A stretch of DNA of 54,144 bases from IMG/VR virus record IMGVR_UViG_3300025168_000115, positions 1-54,144 of that record; one strand, given 5' to 3'. The translations under genes were made by a program, and so were the position numbers. The notes under the pieces were generated by a model, which saw only the letters and a list, made by a program, of their open reading frames with translations, searched no databases and had not been told where the DNA came from. Source of the stretch: a virus. Of this stretch, positions 47,701 to 54,144 are shown piece by piece (positions within the stretch are counted from its first letter, which is position 1; the number at the start of each line of letters is the position of its first letter).

Positions 47701-48338
47701 ACACCTTCAGCAGCACGAGCTGTAGCAGCTTCAGTTGCCAAAGAAACAGTAACACCGTTAACTGCAGCAGTACGATCTGTAACTTCTTGAGCCAAACCAG
47801 CAGTCAAAATTGCATCAGCAGCAACACGTTCAGTTTTGTGAGTGGTTACTTCCATTCCAATGTCGCCATTGAAAGTTTCTTGAGCAGCTTTGAAAGTACT
47901 GTGAGCCAAAGCGTTTGCACCTTCAGCAGCAGTAGCTCTTGCAGCTTCAGCATTGATGTTACCTTGAAGAACAACTTCGCGTCCATCAGTGTAAGCACCA
48001 GCAGAAGAGATAGCGTCAGCTTCAGCTTGATCAGCATAAGCTTCCATTTGTCCTTTTAAGCCAAGACGAGCTTGTTCAGCAGCAAGTGCTTCAGCAGCAG
48101 TGAAGTCCTTAGCAGCTTGGATGTGACCCATGCGAGACAATTTTTGCAAGTCGCCTTGACGGATTGTACCGATGTCAAAAGACGCATCAAATTCGTAGAC
48201 TACGTCAGCAGCCAGATAGTTAAGGTCCTTGATAACATTGCTTGGAAAGTCAATGTTCTCAGAGGCCATGAGAGTCATATCGAATTTAGCAACTTGTGCG
48301 TCATATACGATAACTCCATTGTGAAAATTATTAGCCAT
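44784..48338 (-). CDS. Very long alanine-rich coiled-coil fibre protein
   Basis: 1184 residues. A 90-residue N-terminal head (IVYDAQVAKFDMTLMASENI) probably docks to the virion. About 950 residues of Ala/Glu/Asp/Arg helix follow with many near-copies of EAAYEVSNDAALAAQVAK and ADATLTAGLSAEQARAEAA, spaced by YTD turns. The last 90 residues are a beta-rich tip (ITMPNGFAHQIVSN, GVYYMV). Such trimeric coiled coils form long thin fibres or whiskers; at 1.5 A per residue the rod could exceed 100 nm. AGG-type ribosome site and a possible leader ORF lie upstream. Confidence 0.75.
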   Translation of the reverse strand: MANNFHNGVIVYDAQVAKFDMTLMASENIDFPSNVIKDLNYLAADVVYEFDASFDIGTIRQGDLQKLSRMGHIQAAKDFTAAEALAAEQARLGLKGQMEAYADQAEADAISSAGAYTDGREVVLQGNINAEAARATAAEGANALAHSTFKAAQETFNGDIGMEVTTHKTERVAADAILTAGLAQEVTDRTAAVNGVTVSLATEAATARAAEGVLTADLASQVALQAAYKTSNDAALALETQNRMNADAFEAGVSATDRGAIRSEIAAAKVIDDAAMASEAAARIAADATLTSGLAAQVSKEAAYEVSNDAALAAQVAKEAAYEVSNDSALAAQVAKEAAYETSNDAALAAQVAKQAADKAAAEAAVVAAKAAADALLVSAKAEADAKVEIEEARIDAILLASDADKDSFAEIVTLINAVDTQNDADVAAVISSLNAEIASTNSDIAEAATARGAIQADVDANEVASDASFAAAATARAAIITQHGADDAAAATARGGIQSALDAQEAKQESERAAMDTAYKAADATLTAGLSAEQTRAEAAEGVLTAGLSAQVAKEAAYEVSNDAALALETQNRMSADAFEAGVALAGRNAIQADVDANEAAALAGRQAIQADVDQNEADADASFAAAATARASEATTARAAEAANASAISAEEAGRLAGDSAIRGGFAGSMQGLDQAIGTNKSDFEAADATLTAGLSAEQARAEAAEGVLTAGLAAELIARAAGDAGLQGQINTVDGKVDGEKVRAEAAELSLSNGLSAEQQRAEAAELVLTNGLAAEVADRGAADTAAASFNLAARNAIQADVDANEASASGSFASASAGRGVIAAGLAQELLDRAAGDVSTLASAKSYTDAEIATMQASLDAEIAATNADFLAAEQARIGMNTQLTADIATAKSQAIAHTDAAVAGLVDSAPAMLDTLNELAAAIGDDQNFAATVAGDIATAKAALEAEVDAVEAALSAHEAANVVSFGAATTDRAAIRSELASEKATLQAEFAAADAVVTAAYESADLAMKTGLESDIFDEIAERVAGDSALDAAYKAADSAEVSARIAGDNALTASLNSEVARASGVEAQLQSKITDMHDGETTVNFISNAVASASITMPNGFAHQIVSNSGASAVATLPVLGANFKMTLSLAAAAGSEAMEFHAPAGMVIDGEADAKITLYPGSSVTFLENAGVYYMV

Positions 48339-48352
48339 TATTTATTCCTCCA

Positions 48353-48406
48353 TTAAGAATATAATGTGCTCAACGTCTCATCATAGGCGGACGAAGAGCT
48401 ACACAT
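48353..48406 (-). CDS. Possible 17-residue leader peptide before the fibre gene
   Basis: ATG with AAGGTG five bases upstream encodes MCSSSSAYDETLSTLYS; its stop is followed within 4 bases by the GGAGG of the fibre gene. It lies in the 187-base gap between two fibre genes, which otherwise holds an AT-rich stretch and a weak terminator-like hairpin near 48490-48530. Coding status is unproven. Confidence 0.3.
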   Translation of the reverse strand: MCSSSSAYDETLSTLYS

Positions 48407-48525
48407 AACTACACCTTAAAAAACTTAAAAGAATATAAATATTAAACAGTTTTTAATTAAGCTTTCGAAACATTGAAAAAAAAATTATCCTTCTATAATA
48501 TCGCTACTACCGATGAAGTAGAAGA

Positions 48526-50847
48526 TTAGAACAAGAAGAAACTAGATTGTCCATCGGTATACATGCTTATCGACGACCTAGGAGACACAATTGTAAGCTG
48601 TGATTGGCCATCGATAGTTTGATTATTAGTTGTTTGAATTACTAGATTGTGGACTTGTGCGTTCGCAAGCTCATCAGTTATGATAAATATTTGTCCATTG
48701 ATAAGGTTGCTAGCATCAGGCAGTGTAATTATCAGGTTTTGTTGTGATTGGAGACCTACGAAGTAATCACTTGTTTGGACTTGGTAATCTTGAGTTGCTA
48801 TGACTCTCGATCTAACCTCTATTCCATGTTGCAAGTTTGGAGATATGACTACGTTCCCATTTTGATCAAGAGATAGATGCTTGAATGAACTTCCTTCTGG
48901 AATGTTTGACAGGTTCAATTGAGGTATGATTACTTTGCCGGAGGATGGTAGGAGAGATAAATCCCCAGTTGGTTGCACATGCAAATCTGCATATGTATGA
49001 CTTGATAGTCCGAAAACAGCATCTGTGTTTGTCAATCTCATTTGAGGATTAGAATCTTTGATCTCGACTTTTCTAGAAGCAGAGTTTGTACCCACAGCGA
49101 TTGAAGACCCAACATTCAACCCTCCACCGATAGATGCTGCATTCGCAACATTAAGTGAAGTTAGTGTTCCTAAACTTGTTACGTTCGGTTGTGCTGCTGT
49201 ACTAAGCGTACCTCCAAGGTTTGTGGAGTTTACTGTTGTTGCATCAAGAGTTGGAGTCACAATGTTGTCGCTATTGACTGTAGTGTTTCCATTCGTTATG
49301 GTGTTCGATGTAATATTTGTAAAGTGACCCAAATGTGAGGACACAGAAACAGAGGAAGAAACTTCTCCAATGTTATTAAGAACTATGTCGCCATTAGAGC
49401 CTACCACAAGCTCACCAAGAACGTTTGTTGAGTTTGCTATGTCTAGTGTCGTAGAGTTTGTTGAAAGTGTTGTAGAACTATTCTCGACGTTAATAGAGAG
49501 TGTCTTGGTTCCATCTCCAACAGAAAACTGATTTGCGGTTGCTGATACACCAAATTTGGATGTTGCATAGTTTCCAACACCAACTGTTCCACTTTGCATG
49601 TAGAAGCTGTTGTCAATAACTAAACCATTGGGAGTTGAGATTGTGCTTGCGTTCATTATAATTGTGTCGCTGGCTTCATCTCCGAATGTTAAAGTATCAG
49701 CTGAGACTACAAAGTCTGTAGTGTGTGCTGTGAGTGTGCCCGACACTATAAGGTTTCCAGTTATTCTTGCATCTCCGGAGACATCTAGTGCATGTTCTGG
49801 CGATGTGGTGTTGATACCTAACTTTTGTGCTGTAGGCATTATTGAGAACGCACCAGTGGAATCAGTTGTTAAGTCTGTGTGGTGACGTGTTGGATTAAAT
49901 AAGACTCCACCGTTTACAATTTGGTCTGCACCAACTGAAGATAGTCTCAACTGTGTACCAGTTGGGTCATATATTTCGACTTTCTTTTCGGGGTCGTTTG
50001 TTCCGAAACCAGATTTGCCGGCTGAGCCTACGAAAAATCTGTTTGTCGCAACAGCTAATCCTTCATTGATTACTGCGAAATCCATTCCGACTGCATTGGT
50101 GCTATTAACATTGCTAAAGTTATTGCTAGCAATTTGCGTTTGACCATTGCTGTTTGATGAGATGTTGAATTCTGTTTGCGCAGTTGGAGTTCCCAATATA
50201 ACATTTCCATTTACATCCACGATACGTCCTGTGAGAATGACGTCACCCAAGGTTGTGTTGGGGATTACTGCGGTATTAGATGTTAATGCGGATGAGGTTA
50301 TTTCATTTGCAGACAATGTTTCCATGGCTACATCTTCAAAGAAACCCAATGTTCCGCTAACCTCATCAGCTTTTACTTCCAATGCTTGGACATTTCCCGT
50401 GACTGAGAGTAATGTACCATCGAATAGAAGATTTGCTTCTGCATTGACGGTGTCTCCACTAACTGATGTTACGATTCTATTGTCACCTTGATTAGTGTAA
50501 TAATTGATCGGCACACCATCAAGGTCTCCACCCCAGCCATAAAAGGCTGATGCCGAAACGTTCCCTGTAATATTTAGAGAACCAGTAAATTGGTGCAAGT
50601 CATCTTCGGTGTCTCCAAAGATTGAAGATCCGGAAACTTCAAAATGAAATACTGTTTTGGTTTGGTTTTGAATCTCGAAGTTGTGGGCAATGATATTCCC
50701 AGACACCATCAAAGCGTTCTCTTCGTCTGACCATAGAAGGTTAGGGTCGTGCTCTAATGCAGTCGTGATACCAGCAAGTTGAACCGAACCTTTAGGTCCG
50801 GAAGCTTGCGTACCAGCAACGTATGCCCATCCAAATTCCTTCGCCAT
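48526..50847 (-). CDS. Beta-rich tail fibre/virion protein
   Basis: 773 residues. Ser/Thr/Asn/Val-rich beta repeats (ITGNVSASAFYGWGGDLDGV, VSGDARITGNLIVSGTLTAH, NSTNVLGELVVGSNGDIVL) typical of phage fibre shafts with beta-helix or chaperone-type ends. Near the end VQTSDYFVGLQSQQNLIITL then LVIQTTNNQTIDGQSQ form a terminal domain. It overlaps the LamG-insert gene by one base. Likely a receptor-binding or decorating fibre acting with 44784..48338. Confidence 0.65.
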   Translation of the reverse strand: MAKEFGWAYVAGTQASGPKGSVQLAGITTALEHDPNLLWSDEENALMVSGNIIAHNFEIQNQTKTVFHFEVSGSSIFGDTEDDLHQFTGSLNITGNVSASAFYGWGGDLDGVPINYYTNQGDNRIVTSVSGDTVNAEANLLFDGTLLSVTGNVQALEVKADEVSGTLGFFEDVAMETLSANEITSSALTSNTAVIPNTTLGDVILTGRIVDVNGNVILGTPTAQTEFNISSNSNGQTQIASNNFSNVNSTNAVGMDFAVINEGLAVATNRFFVGSAGKSGFGTNDPEKKVEIYDPTGTQLRLSSVGADQIVNGGVLFNPTRHHTDLTTDSTGAFSIMPTAQKLGINTTSPEHALDVSGDARITGNLIVSGTLTAHTTDFVVSADTLTFGDEASDTIIMNASTISTPNGLVIDNSFYMQSGTVGVGNYATSKFGVSATANQFSVGDGTKTLSINVENSSTTLSTNSTTLDIANSTNVLGELVVGSNGDIVLNNIGEVSSSVSVSSHLGHFTNITSNTITNGNTTVNSDNIVTPTLDATTVNSTNLGGTLSTAAQPNVTSLGTLTSLNVANAASIGGGLNVGSSIAVGTNSASRKVEIKDSNPQMRLTNTDAVFGLSSHTYADLHVQPTGDLSLLPSSGKVIIPQLNLSNIPEGSSFKHLSLDQNGNVVISPNLQHGIEVRSRVIATQDYQVQTSDYFVGLQSQQNLIITLPDASNLINGQIFIITDELANAQVHNLVIQTTNNQTIDGQSQLTIVSPRSSISMYTDGQSSFFLF

Positions 50848-51893
50848 TACTCATCGATTCCCGGTCCAGTTAATTCATACATTCTTTCAGCTGGGATTGC
50901 AGTGAGTCCAGCGCAAATACTAACATCCGCATCGGCAGTAGATCTTAGAAAGATTTGCTTTGCTTTGCAGTTTAACGTTATTTCTTGTTGATCAACAAGA
51001 GTAATTTTGTGATGTGAAAGTGCGTTGTCTAATTGATAGCCGTCTTCAAAAAGTAAAGCCCCAGAGTTAAGCACAAGGTTGTTAGAGGATACTCTATCAA
51101 ATATTGTTGTTGTAGTATCTGCCGTAGTGAAGAAAGTTTTATAATTATTGTCTTCGAAAGCCCACCAAGAAGTTAGATCCGGAATAATGCTTGAGTTGTC
51201 CGGTGATGTTTTGTATGATCCATTATACACTTTTGCAATTTCACTTTCGGTCAGTGCACGGTTAAACAAGTATATGTTTGAATATGAGCCATCGTTATTG
51301 GATGATGTCGATCCCAAAGATAGACTATCAAAGTCGCCACCAATCGTTTGAGTATTAACTGTTTCTGTTAGCAATTGTCCATTTAAATAAATTTTTGAAT
51401 CGCCGCTTTTAACTACAAATATCATATTAAACCATTCATCTACAACAAGAGGACTTGTTGTTGTGGTTTGAGTTTGTGTTCCTCCGCTGGATACAACAGT
51501 TCTAATTTCATCTACAAGTCTAGTTTGCACCCTGATGTCCACGCCTGTTCCAGTAAAATTAGCGATTCTTACATCGCCAGGAGTTGGATTAGCCAGAACA
51601 TCAAACTTCACCCACATGGACAAGGTTACTTCTCGCGTGGCTATTATTGATGTAGACAAGTATTCATTTACATTGGGCATGTTCGCAGACCGTCTTGGCT
51701 CACAGAAAACGATATCTATGTTACCAGACTTAGTTCCATTAACGTCATTCATTACTTTGATGTAATCAGTAACATTTGGAAATTCATAAAACTTACTCTC
51801 GACACCAGTAAACTCATGATTCTTCATCCATGGTCGACCAGATACTTGATATGACCCCATGTTGTTGAGACCTGTTGTGTAATTAAAACTCAT
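50847..51893 (-). CDS. Virion protein with inserted LamG domain
   Basis: 348 residues. The ends match the next protein upstream: start YTTGLNNMGSYQVSGRPW and finish LNCKAKQIFLRSTADADVSI then LTAIPAERMYELTG. Between them, about residues 75-245, lies a LamG fold (VTLSMWVKFDVL, VVDEWFNMIFVVKSGDSKIY, YNGSYKTSP, LTSWWAFEDN). The insertion adds a probable glycan-binding unit to a small base protein. Gene ends overlap neighbours by one base on both sides. Confidence 0.65.
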   Translation of the reverse strand: MSFNYTTGLNNMGSYQVSGRPWMKNHEFTGVESKFYEFPNVTDYIKVMNDVNGTKSGNIDIVFCEPRRSANMPNVNEYLSTSIIATREVTLSMWVKFDVLANPTPGDVRIANFTGTGVDIRVQTRLVDEIRTVVSSGGTQTQTTTTSPLVVDEWFNMIFVVKSGDSKIYLNGQLLTETVNTQTIGGDFDSLSLGSTSSNNDGSYSNIYLFNRALTESEIAKVYNGSYKTSPDNSSIIPDLTSWWAFEDNNYKTFFTTADTTTTIFDRVSSNNLVLNSGALLFEDGYQLDNALSHHKITLVDQQEITLNCKAKQIFLRSTADADVSICAGLTAIPAERMYELTGPGIDE

Positions 51894-52321
51894 TAGGTTG
51901 CCACCCCTTCTACATTGTCTAGACTAAACATTCTGTCATTGGGGATTGTAGTAAGTTCTGCGTATATTTGAACGTCTTGTACGGCTTGTGTCGCTGTAGC
52001 ATTGTTTGTGCTTGAGATAAAAATCTCTTTACACTTCACGTCAAATGTTTGTGAGCCACTCGATGCGATTGTAACAAAATTATCTTTGTTATCAGCACCT
52101 TTGACGTAGTCATGTTGACCAGCAGTATAAGGTGCAAAATGAACACGAATAGAGTGCGCATAGTTTGATTTAACCGTTATTGATTTAGAAACAGATGGAA
52201 ATTGAAACCTTAATGAGGAAGTTTGGTCACCCGGCATATTAGAGCCGCTAAGATATGGGACTCCACTTACTTGGTATGCACCGACGTGGCTTAATCCAGC
52301 TGTGTAAAAATTTGAACTCAT
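51893..52321 (-). CDS. Small virion protein, short paralogue without LamG
   Basis: 142 residues. FYTAGLSHVGAYQVSGVPYL at the start and FDVKCKEIFISSTNNA then LTTIPNDRMFSLDN at the end align with the LamG-containing neighbour. All-beta, no enzyme motif. GAGGAGAG precedes the ATG and an ACTATTTA motif lies 23 bases upstream. Probably a head or tail decoration protein that shares a binding site with its paralogue. Confidence 0.6.
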   Translation of the reverse strand: MSSNFYTAGLSHVGAYQVSGVPYLSGSNMPGDQTSSLRFQFPSVSKSITVKSNYAHSIRVHFAPYTAGQHDYVKGADNKDNFVTIASSGSQTFDVKCKEIFISSTNNATATQAVQDVQIYAELTTIPNDRMFSLDNVEGVAT

Positions 52322-52344
52322 AAATCTCTCCTCTCTTTTAGGAC

Positions 52345-52352
52345 TAAATAGT
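52345..52352 (-). promoter_or_regulatory. Putative late-promoter motif (decoration/fibre operon)
   Basis: AACTATTTAGTCC on the coding strand, 23 bases before the start at 52321, immediately after the bS21 stop. Confidence 0.5.
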
Positions 52353-52546
52353 TAATCCTTGTTCTTCTTGATCCGTGATCTCCATTTTTTACGTGCGAGT
52401 CTCTTTTTCTCAGAGTCAGAAGTAAAATGTCTGTGATCTCGGACTTCTTGAATGATTCCAAGTTTCTTGCACTTTTTGGTAAATCGTTTGATGAATTTTT
52501 CCATCGTCTCGCCTTTGCGAGGTTTCATTTTGTAATTGGTAGCCAT
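52352..52546 (-). CDS. rpsU: Ribosomal protein bS21 homologue
   Basis: 64 residues from the ATG at 52546, which overlaps the upstream stop as TAATG; a longer start is less likely. The bS21 family pattern is complete: KPRKGETMEKFIKRFTKKCK, then KKLGIIQEVRDHRHFTSDSE and a basic end RLARKKWRSRIKKNKD. bS21 sits at the platform of the 30S subunit near the anti-Shine-Dalgarno sequence and helps initiation. Phage copies are known from aquatic phages and are thought to replace host bS21. This copy lies inside the virion operon beside the prohead protease. Confidence 0.85.
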   Translation of the reverse strand: MATNYKMKPRKGETMEKFIKRFTKKCKKLGIIQEVRDHRHFTSDSEKKRLARKKWRSRIKKNKD

Positions 52547-52971
52547 TATTTTCCCTTTGCTAATTTTGACCAAATAGCTGAAGACATTCCGAAAGCTGAG
52601 ATATCAACGCCGGGATCATTTGGTGCAACACCCTCAAGGGCTTTTGAACCATGACCTCCGGAAGATTTGCCTGCTGCTTGTTGACTCAAAGGCTTTGTAC
52701 CTTCAAACAAGTCCACACCATTGTATGCATCGGACCCGATTGAGTCAATCATTCTTCGTCGGTGTTCTTTCAGTTTTCTTTGCTGTGCTTCTTGATCTAT
52801 TTGTGGTTTTTGATAAGTGGGTTGAGTTCGGGTTTCGACAATACGTTGACCACCTGTTCCCTTGACAACCTCTGAAATGATTCCAGAGAGAACTCCTTCT
52901 TCAAAAATTACCTCTTTGATACACTCTTTGATGAGTGGCTTTAAGGTTTTTCTTAATTGTTCTTTGTTCAT
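52546..52971 (-). CDS. Hypothetical protein with capsid-targeting-like N-terminus
   Basis: 141 residues. MNKEQLRKTLKPLIKECIKE then VIFEEGVLSGIISEVV is an amphipathic helix rich in Glu with LxE/IxE-like sites. The rest is polar and Gln/Arg/Gly-rich with a final FGMSSAIWSKLAKGK. It lies between the prohead protease gene and bS21. A motif TCTATTTA is 20 bases upstream. It may be a core or packaged protein processed by the neighbouring protease. Confidence 0.5.
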   Translation of the reverse strand: MNKEQLRKTLKPLIKECIKEVIFEEGVLSGIISEVVKGTGGQRIVETRTQPTYQKPQIDQEAQQRKLKEHRRRMIDSIGSDAYNGVDLFEGTKPLSQQAAGKSSGGHGSKALEGVAPNDPGVDISAFGMSSAIWSKLAKGK

Positions 52972-53595
52972 TTAATCTCCAAGAATCTTTTTAAATAGAT
53001 TGTCAATATTGTTTTCTTTTTGTTCTCGCAACTTTGTCGAGAATCTAGTTGGCTTTCTAGAGCTTTCGCCCGGATAAACATAGGCATCTGGGGTTGATGG
53101 TTCGGACACGATATCAAAGCAAATTAGTTGGAAGTCTTCTTCTACAACTGTTGTTCCCATAGATTCTCGAACAGATCCAAGTCCACGAGATGAAATCCCA
53201 AGCTTAACACCAGCATTGATGAGGTCCTTTAGGATTCTACCGCTAGGAGTGTCTAAGACCTTGATCTTGCCCATTACGTCCTTGCCTTCCCACCAACAGT
53301 CTGTGACCATGTGAGAAACGTTCTTAAGGTTAATTACGGAGTCATCAGGGTGATCTAATTCACCACACGCTCTGTTGTCTTTAACGATAGCCATGTAATT
53401 ATCCATCTCTCTCTTGAGAACTTTGTGTGGATACTTACGACCGTTTCCATTCTTTTTGTCCGCAGTCTGAATCCGACCAGTCAAGTAGACCGCGCCATCT
53501 TCAACAACTTCTCTCTTTTCTCTTTCAGTTAAGAGATCAAGGCACCTTCCATCCGGACAAAGCGCATGGAACTCTCTTAGTAATTGTTTAGACAT
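52972..53595 (-). CDS. Prohead core protease (gp21-like)
   Basis: 207 residues from the second ATG (53595), preceded by GGAGA; the first ATG has no ribosome site. Family landmarks: LTGRIQTADKKNGNGRKYPH, catalytic His in CGELDHPDDSVINL, and catalytic Ser in KLGISSRGLGSV; T4 gp21 is 212 residues. It cleaves scaffold, capsid leader and internal proteins after (L/I)xE. Its presence gives a reason for the LxE helices found on several other proteins here. Confidence 0.9.
   Translation of the reverse strand: MSKQLLREFHALCPDGRCLDLLTEREKREVVEDGAVYLTGRIQTADKKNGNGRKYPHKVLKREMDNYMAIVKDNRACGELDHPDDSVINLKNVSHMVTDCWWEGKDVMGKIKVLDTPSGRILKDLINAGVKLGISSRGLGSVRESMGTTVVEEDFQLICFDIVSEPSTPDAYVYPGESSRKPTRFSTKLREQKENNIDNLFKKILGD
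52992..52999 (-). promoter_or_regulatory. Variant late-promoter motif inside protease gene
   Basis: TCTATTTA on the coding strand, 20 bases before the start at 52971; first base differs from the other copies. Confidence 0.3.
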
Positions 53596-53611
53596 TCTTC
53601 TCTCCATTAAT

Positions 53612-53641
53612 AAAAAAGGTGGGCAGAGCTTAGCTCCACCC
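53612..53641 (-). terminator. Rho-independent terminator before the protease gene
   Basis: GGGTGGAGC-TAA-GCTCTGCCC, nine pairs with two G-T, then ACCTTTTTT. It is the last of four hairpins in this gap and ends transcripts from the right. Confidence 0.8.
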
Positions 53642-53705
53642 TTAGCAGGCGTTACCTGCCCGAGCTACGATCCGCTGCAACAGCGACGGACGGGTTGTAA
53701 AACCC
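53612..53705 (-). ncRNA. Structured RNA of four consecutive hairpins
   Basis: On the coding strand: GGGTT-TTAC-AACCC (53705-53692), CGCTG-TTG-CAGCG (53685-53673), GCAGG-TAACG-CCTGC (53659-53645), then the terminator stem. The segment is more GC-rich than its surroundings and holds no ORF. It is either an elaborate 3' end of the upstream gene or a small independent RNA. No tRNA T-arm is present. Confidence 0.45.
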
Positions 53706-53710
53706 AGCGC

Positions 53711-54040
53711 TTAATCATCGACATAATCACCTCCTGATCTCGACGATAGCCTTAGTCCAAAATCATCGACTAAGACCGAAATTAAATAAGATGTACCAGC
53801 TGAAACGCAGCCAAGAACAAATGCATTCCCGAAAGAATACTCGAAACTAAATAGTTCAGTAAATGGGGAAAGGAGCATTAAAAACCAACCTACATGAAAG
53901 CCTACACACAATGGACAGTTCCACAGAGTGTTCCACTTCTTTGTATAATCCTTCTTGGGGCGGATGTCTTCGAAGATTTTACCATGCACAATCATGAAAG
54001 TCATACCGTATGCTGCTAAAATAAAATTTAAAAGTTCCAA
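53711..54040 (-). CDS. Small membrane protein (DUF1360-like)
   Basis: 109 residues from a TTG start with AAGAGG five bases upstream. Three hydrophobic segments: LNFILAAYGMTFMIVHG, CVGFHVGWFLMLLSPF, and FGNAFVLGCVSAGTSYLISV. A CPLCVGFHVG motif between the first two resembles the CPYCxGFW signature of DUF1360 proteins found in T4-like phages and bacteria. Inner-membrane location is expected. The function of the family is unknown. It lies just upstream of the multi-hairpin RNA. Confidence 0.6.
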   Translation of the reverse strand: MELLNFILAAYGMTFMIVHGKIFEDIRPKKDYTKKWNTLWNCPLCVGFHVGWFLMLLSPFTELFSFEYSFGNAFVLGCVSAGTSYLISVLVDDFGLRLSSRSGGDYVDD

Positions 54041-54055
54041 GTGAGCCTCTTGTAG

Positions 54056-54144
54056 TCAATCGTCGTATTCATCTGTAAAGCTCTTGAAGGCGGCTTGGTC
54101 TAAAAACTTATTAAACTCTCTCTCGCTCATGAATCCAGAGTCAA
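54056..54144 (-). CDS. C-terminal end of an unknown gene (partial)
   Basis: The reading frame enters from beyond the window and ends with DSGFMSEREFNKFLDQAAFK then SFTDEYDD and a stop. An internal ATG would give a 24-residue peptide, but the frame stays open to the edge. Acidic C-terminus; not identifiable. By T4 gene order the portal and terminase genes would be expected further right. Confidence 0.5.
   Translation of the reverse strand, partial: DSGFMSEREFNKFLDQAAFKSFTDEYDD

Noticed and set aside
53612-53705. tRNA at the multi-hairpin region
   Set aside because: No TTC-containing T-arm and no acceptor pairing between ends; the hairpins are independent.

Overview
This window looks like about 54 kb of a T4-like (gp23-type) contractile-tailed phage genome. 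Every gene I can support is on the minus strand, so transcription runs from high to low coordinates. The virion proteins (prohead protease, scaffold, gp23-like capsid protein, contractile sheath, tube, tape measure, gp53-like wedge) are divergent T4 types with features typical of marine T4-like phages: LamG-domain virion proteins, ThyX, a class II ribonucleotide reductase, a GroES-like co-chaperonin, a phage bS21 and lysine-rich internal proteins. Consensus sigma70 promoters and AGGAGG ribosome sites argue for a proteobacterial-type host. The host cannot be named from the sequence.

Right part (54.1-21.9 kb), virion module in transcription order: end of an unknown gene, a small membrane protein, a multi-hairpin RNA ending in a terminator, prohead protease (gp21-like), a short hypothetical, ribosomal protein bS21, two paralogous virion proteins (one with a LamG insert), two long fibre proteins, a second paralogous pair (one with two LamG domains), scaffold (gp22-like), major capsid protein (gp23-like), a Lys/Ala-rich coiled-coil protein, three neck/tail-completion proteins, an enlarged tail sheath, two tail-tube paralogues, a gp26-like protein that may frameshift into a small ORF, tape measure, baseplate proteins including a 1569-residue hub candidate, and one unknown protein.

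Middle part (21.9-6 kb), early/replication module: polymerase-domain-only family A DNA polymerase, three tandem SH3-like mini-proteins, a divergent tubulin/FtsZ-like protein, small unknowns, a tRNA-Arg(UCU) and a tRNA-like element, gp32-like SSB, a DUF262 protein, ClpP-like protease, two tiny acidic lipoproteins, UvsX/RecA, an alanyl-tRNA-synthetase-like catalytic fragment, flap endonuclease, DnaB-like helicase, NrdJ, an Hc1-like small basic protein and a GroES-like co-chaperonin. Eight near-identical promoters (TTGACA, exactly 17 bases, TGTTATATT-like) punctuate this part.

Left part (6-0 kb): a DUF3293-like protein, ThyX, several unknown proteins, a nucleotidyltransferase-like protein, a J-domain protein and two lysine-rich proteins that may be internal (packaged) proteins.

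A second motif, ACTATTTA on the coding strand, lies 7-40 bases upstream of many virion genes and also of the scattered genes whose products carry a common acidic amphipathic helix. My main inference is that this motif marks late transcription and that the helix is a capsid-targeting sequence cleaved by the gp21-like protease, giving a dispersed set of packaged proteins.
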